NCBI GenBank assembly: GCA_000415505.1
Contig: KE354187.1
Coordinates: forward strand, 1-52,793
DNA: 52,793 nt
From: Streptomyces afghaniensis 772
Lineage (GTDB): Bacteria; Actinomycetota; Actinomycetes; Streptomycetales; Streptomycetaceae
Direction: 5' to 3'
In this document: positions 49,893 through 52,793 of the stretch, in pieces
Layout: every line of letters starts with the position of its first letter
Numbering within the stretch: position 1 is the stretch's first letter
The notes under the pieces: model-generated
Database searches by the model: none
What the model was told of the DNA's origin: nothing
What the model saw: only the letters and a program-made list of their open reading frames with translations
Made by a program: the position numbers and the translations under genes

Positions 49893-51903
49893 CAGCAGCC
49901 GTCTGATCCCGCCCCGCGAAGCGCATGGCGATGAACGCCCCGAGGTACAGGGCGGCGACGACCAGGAGCAGTGCCTGATAGCCCGTCACCAGGGCGAGGT
50001 ACTCGATCGCTCCCCCGGTCATCGCGCCGAGCAGGTTCGCGCCGAACGCGGAGGTCGGGTCCGGGGCGAGCGCGAGGCGGTCCGAGAAGATGAGGTTGGC
50101 GCAGAAGATCGGGGTGAAGGCCAGGGCGATGGCGGCGGCGAGCCGGGCGGCGAAGGGCAGGGACAGCACCGCGTCCACGGGGACGAGCCAGACCACCGCG
50201 AGGGAGCCGAAGAGCAGCAGTTGCAGCAGCCGTTGGTTGACCTTCCGCAGCCTGCGCCGGACCTCCACCGCCGCGAGGACGGCGACCAGGACGCCGAAGA
50301 AGACGAGGGCGTTGACCAGCCAGGTCGTGCCGAAGTAGAGGGCGAAGCCGATCACGTTCTTCGTTTCGAGCAGCAGGAAGGCCGCACCGAGCAGGAACAT
50401 GTCGGTGTAGCGGAGCGTGCTGCGGATGCGGACCCCGGTCAGGCGCACCGACAGGAGCGTCACCAGCAGGATCGCGCCCAGGGCGCCCAGGTAGAGCGTG
50501 GGGATGCTCCGGTGCAGCAGGTACGGGAAGGGGTGGTCGTCGCTCGCGGCCGCCGGGACCTCACCGCTGGGCTGCCAGCTCTTCGCGCAGGACTGGTCGG
50601 CGGGTGTCATCCCGGCCACCAGCACGGCGGCGTTCCGCTTGAACGTCGTCATGCAGGGGGCGTGACCGTAGACGTCGTCGAGGCTCCCTGCGAAGCGGTC
50701 GACCAGCCAGCTCTCGCGGTAGTAGTTGTACATGGCGAACGCGCCGTTCGGCGCCAGGTGTTCGCGTGCGGCCTCGAAGGCCTGCCGGGTGAACAGGTAG
50801 CTCTCCAGGCGCAGGTTGCTCGCACCGGCGACCAGCGTGAGCGAATCCGGCAGGGCCAGGACGATCAGGTCGTACTTCGTCTTCGTCCGCTCCAGGAAGG
50901 CGCGCCCGTCGTCGATGTGCACGTGCACCCTCGGGTCGTCGTAGGGCCTGGCGGGGTGCAGGTCCGAGCCGATCTCCTGGAGCCGGGGATCGATCTCGAC
51001 CGCGTCCACGCGCTGGGCTCCGTACGCGAGTGCGACCGCGACGTCGTTGCCGTTTCCGGCGCCGATGATCAGCACGCGCTTGTGCGGGTTGCGGGGTGTC
51101 TGGTCGTACGCCTGGCGGTAGGGCGAGTCCTTCCGCATCAGCACGTCCAGCGGGGCGGTGCTCTGGTGAGGTACGCCGTTGGCGGAGATGTACCAGGTGC
51201 GGGTGGTGGTCGGCGAGGGTTCGAGTTCGATCTTGTAGTAGGGCGACCAGGAGATGCCGCTCGTCGTCGTCTCCAGGAACAGGGCGGCGACCATCGCCGT
51301 GAGGGGAATGCCGTACAGCAGGGTGTTGCGCCGCCCTCCGAGGACGAGCAGGGCCGCGGCGGCGAGTACGCCCCACACGACCGACGGAGCGCGCAGCCAG
51401 GACAGCACGGCGAAGGACAGGGAGCCGGTGATGCTGCCGAGCAGGTCGTAGCGGTAGGCGTCGAGCGAGGGCAGCTGGCGGAAGAGATCCGCGGTGATCT
51501 TCCCGATCCCCGCCATGATCACCGCGGTCAGCAGGAAGATGGCCGGCAGCGTCACCCACTCGGGAAGGCCGGTGGTCTTCACGGCGGTGAAGTAGAGGAC
51601 CTCGCTGCTGTTCTGGCGCACCTGCACCGGGTATTCGCGCACCAGAATGACCAGCAGCGCGAGCGGAACGGGTGTCCAGCGCTTGAGCCACTGTCCGCGC
51701 TGGGCGGGGATCAGGAAGCCGATGCCGATACCGAGGAACGATCCCAGCAGGATGAAGTTCGAGAAGTAGCTCAGGTGGACGACGTTGGCACCCGCCCATC
51801 TGATCAGCGCCAGCTCGACGAAGAGCATGGTGGTGCTGGCCAGTACGAGCCTCCAGCGCACCGATCGCACTGTTTGCCCTGACTCGGTCCGCTTCATGGT
51901 CAT
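49858..51903 (-). CDS. Integral membrane protein with a spermidine-synthase-like domain
   Basis: 681 residues in three parts. Residues 15-215 hold about six to seven helices. Residues 215-440 form a methyltransferase-fold spermidine synthase-like domain: VLIIGAGNGNDVAVALAYGAQRVDAVEIDPRLQEIG (GAGNGND at 281-287, acidic EID at 303-305), then DDGRAFLERTKTKYDLIVLALPDS. Residues 480-670 hold about seven more helices. Such multi-pass relatives are common in bacteria but their reaction is unproven. Start ATG 51903 overlaps the stop of the FAD reductase gene (ATGA), so the two are coupled; ATG 51897 is an alternative. Confidence 0.88.
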   Translation of the reverse strand: MTMKRTESGQTVRSVRWRLVLASTTMLFVELALIRWAGANVVHLSYFSNFILLGSFLGIGIGFLIPAQRGQWLKRWTPVPLALLVILVREYPVQVRQNSSEVLYFTAVKTTGLPEWVTLPAIFLLTAVIMAGIGKITADLFRQLPSLDAYRYDLLGSITGSLSFAVLSWLRAPSVVWGVLAAAALLVLGGRRNTLLYGIPLTAMVAALFLETTTSGISWSPYYKIELEPSPTTTRTWYISANGVPHQSTAPLDVLMRKDSPYRQAYDQTPRNPHKRVLIIGAGNGNDVAVALAYGAQRVDAVEIDPRLQEIGSDLHPARPYDDPRVHVHIDDGRAFLERTKTKYDLIVLALPDSLTLVAGASNLRLESYLFTRQAFEAAREHLAPNGAFAMYNYYRESWLVDRFAGSLDDVYGHAPCMTTFKRNAAVLVAGMTPADQSCAKSWQPSGEVPAAASDDHPFPYLLHRSIPTLYLGALGAILLVTLLSVRLTGVRIRSTLRYTDMFLLGAAFLLLETKNVIGFALYFGTTWLVNALVFFGVLVAVLAAVEVRRRLRKVNQRLLQLLLFGSLAVVWLVPVDAVLSLPFAARLAAAIALAFTPIFCANLIFSDRLALAPDPTSAFGANLLGAMTGGAIEYLALVTGYQALLLVVAALYLGAFIAMRFAGRDQTAAVTFAPPPVSRR

Positions 51904-52793
51904 TTACGGTGCCATCCCTGGTGCGGTGAGTCGAGGTGCCGTGCCGCGCCGCTGTGTGTCACTCCGCGAGAGCCCACCGGGCCCGCCAGCAGGGCGACGG
52001 TCGCGGAGAACAGCCACGGCAGCCGTTGCGCGACCGGCACCAGCGCCGCGCGAAGCGGGGGCTTCCGCGTGGCGTTGAGGAGTGCGTGCGTCAGCCAGCG
52101 GTAGCGCCGGGTGAGCCGCCGCCACTCGCGCTCGTAGGCCGCCAGGTCACCGCTGGTGATGGCCCGCACCGCGGCGGGTGCCTGCGCGAGTGCCAGCGCG
52201 ATGCCCTCGCCGGTGAGCGCGTCGACGTACCCGGCGGCGTCGCCCACGAGCAGCACCCGGCCGGCGGTGCGCGCGCTCGCGACCTGCCGGAGCGGGCCTG
52301 CCCCCCGTACCGGTCCGGCGAGGTCGGCCCCGGCCAGCCGCTCCCGCAGCTCGGGGAAGGCGGCGAGATGGTCGTCGAACGGCCGGCGGGCGGTGGTGAG
52401 CACCGCCACGCCCACGAGGTCGTCGGCCACCGGGGTCACGTAGGCCTCCGCTTCGCGGGCCCAGTGCACCTCGACGTGGTCGCTCCAGGGAGCGAGCGCG
52501 TAGTGGCGCCGCAGCCCGTGCCGCGCAGGGGACCGACGCGGCCGGTTCAGCCCGAGGGCGCGGCGGATCGGCGAGTGCAGGCCGTCGGCCGCTACGAGAT
52601 GGCCGGCGCGGATGCCGTCGACCACCACCCCGTCCTGGTCCTGCTCGACGTGACGCGCGGTGCGCTGGTCGACGCTTACGCCCGCTGCCAGCACCGCCTC
52701 GCGCAGCAGCGCGTGCAGCGTCGTACGACGCACTCCGCGCCCCGGCCCACTCCGAAGTCGGCGTCGACGCGGCGGGTCCGGCGACGTAGCGGA
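51900..52793 (-). CDS. FAD-dependent reductase (geranylgeranyl-reductase-like), partial and apparently frameshifted
   Basis: The gene runs off the right edge, so its N-terminal FAD motif is not seen. The intact frame below GTG 52733 reads VRRTTLHALLREAVLAAGVSVDQRTARHVEQDQDG, VAADGLHSPIRRALGL, and the FAD motif GRVLLVGDAAGYVDALTGEGIALALAQA, which are geranylgeranyl reductase/PHBH-type landmarks. Just upstream the family sequence VDADFGVGRG lies in a different frame (about 52745-52770), so there is probably an indel near 52735-52750. Its stop overlaps the start of the membrane gene (ATGA). Substrate might be an isoprenoid or quinone; inference. Confidence 0.75.
   Translation of the reverse strand, partial: SATSPDPPRRRRLRSGPGRGVRRTTLHALLREAVLAAGVSVDQRTARHVEQDQDGVVVDGIRAGHLVAADGLHSPIRRALGLNRPRRSPARHGLRRHYALAPWSDHVEVHWAREAEAYVTPVADDLVGVAVLTTARRPFDDHLAAFPELRERLAGADLAGPVRGAGPLRQVASARTAGRVLLVGDAAGYVDALTGEGIALALAQAPAAVRAITSGDLAAYEREWRRLTRRYRWLTHALLNATRKPPLRAALVPVAQRLPWLFSATVALLAGPVGSRGVTHSGAARHLDSPHQGWHRK

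Noticed and set aside
50221-51882. 553-codon plus-strand open frame
   Set aside because: Antisense to the membrane spermidine-synthase-like gene; highly charged low-complexity translation without hydrophobic segments.
1-52793. CRISPR array, tRNA or rRNA genes
   Set aside because: No regularly spaced repeats, no cloverleaf-like segments with TTC-anticodon-arm patterns and no rRNA landmarks were noticed while reading; a covariance-model scan was not possible.

Overview
The window is high-GC DNA with the codon usage, GTG starts, tightly coupled operons and protein families of Streptomyces or a very close actinomycete. No rRNA, tRNA or CRISPR array was seen. The mix of short, independently regulated catabolic and defence-like cassettes, one insertion sequence and about ten broken genes suggests an accessory region or chromosome arm rather than the core. 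That placement is inference.

Layout. 1-3.1 kb: an edge fragment, an IS5-family element with a frameshifted transposase, and a protein made of two tandem P-loop domains. 3.1-8.7 kb: a sulfur module. A LysR regulator diverges from an arylsulfatase, its formylglycine-generating enzyme and an orphan betaine/choline-type binding lipoprotein. Two identical-class palindromes (ATAGAA-N3-TTCTAT) lie in the divergent promoter region. 8.9-15.1 kb: decayed DUF3291 and MMPL genes, an intact NarL-type two-component pair, and an MFS exporter plus flavin monooxygenase operon led by a truncated MMPL N-terminus. 15.4-17.3 kb: epoxide hydrolase diverging from a CGNR zinc-finger regulator, with two dyads exactly 42 bp apart between them.

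17.4-24.8 kb is the most unusual region. A ROK regulator diverges from a FAD amine oxidoreductase. Downstream follow a class III PLP enzyme resembling the phosphohydroxylysine/phosphoethanolamine phospho-lyases, a hydroxylysine-kinase-like phosphotransferase and a HAD hydrolase. The oxidoreductase and the PLP-enzyme operon share a near-identical promoter: a 17-bp dyad overlapping a -35 box, then an extended -10. Two aldehyde dehydrogenase remnants lie within and after the cluster. Together these suggest catabolism of a hydroxylated amine by phosphorylation and phosphate elimination.

24.8-27.9 kb: an NlpC/P60-like protein lacking the catalytic cysteine, a truncated methyltransferase, and a coiled-coil/basic-linker/winged-helix protein. 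28.0-36.0 kb: a sugar operon (frameshifted LacI regulator, binding lipoprotein, two permeases, GH1 beta-glucosidase, GH31 alpha-xylosidase) suited to xyloglucan-type oligosaccharides; no ATPase gene is present, so a shared ATPase elsewhere must be assumed. 36.1-46.6 kb: small regulator-enzyme pairs (two MmyB-type regulators with an aldo/keto reductase and an SDR, an ArsR-VOC fusion, TetR with SnoaL/NmrA), with candidate operators beside most of them. 46.7-52.8 kb: a ketosynthase remnant, a secreted beta-propeller phytase, a sirtuin, a membrane spermidine-synthase-like protein, and a FAD reductase cut by the window edge and apparently frameshifted.
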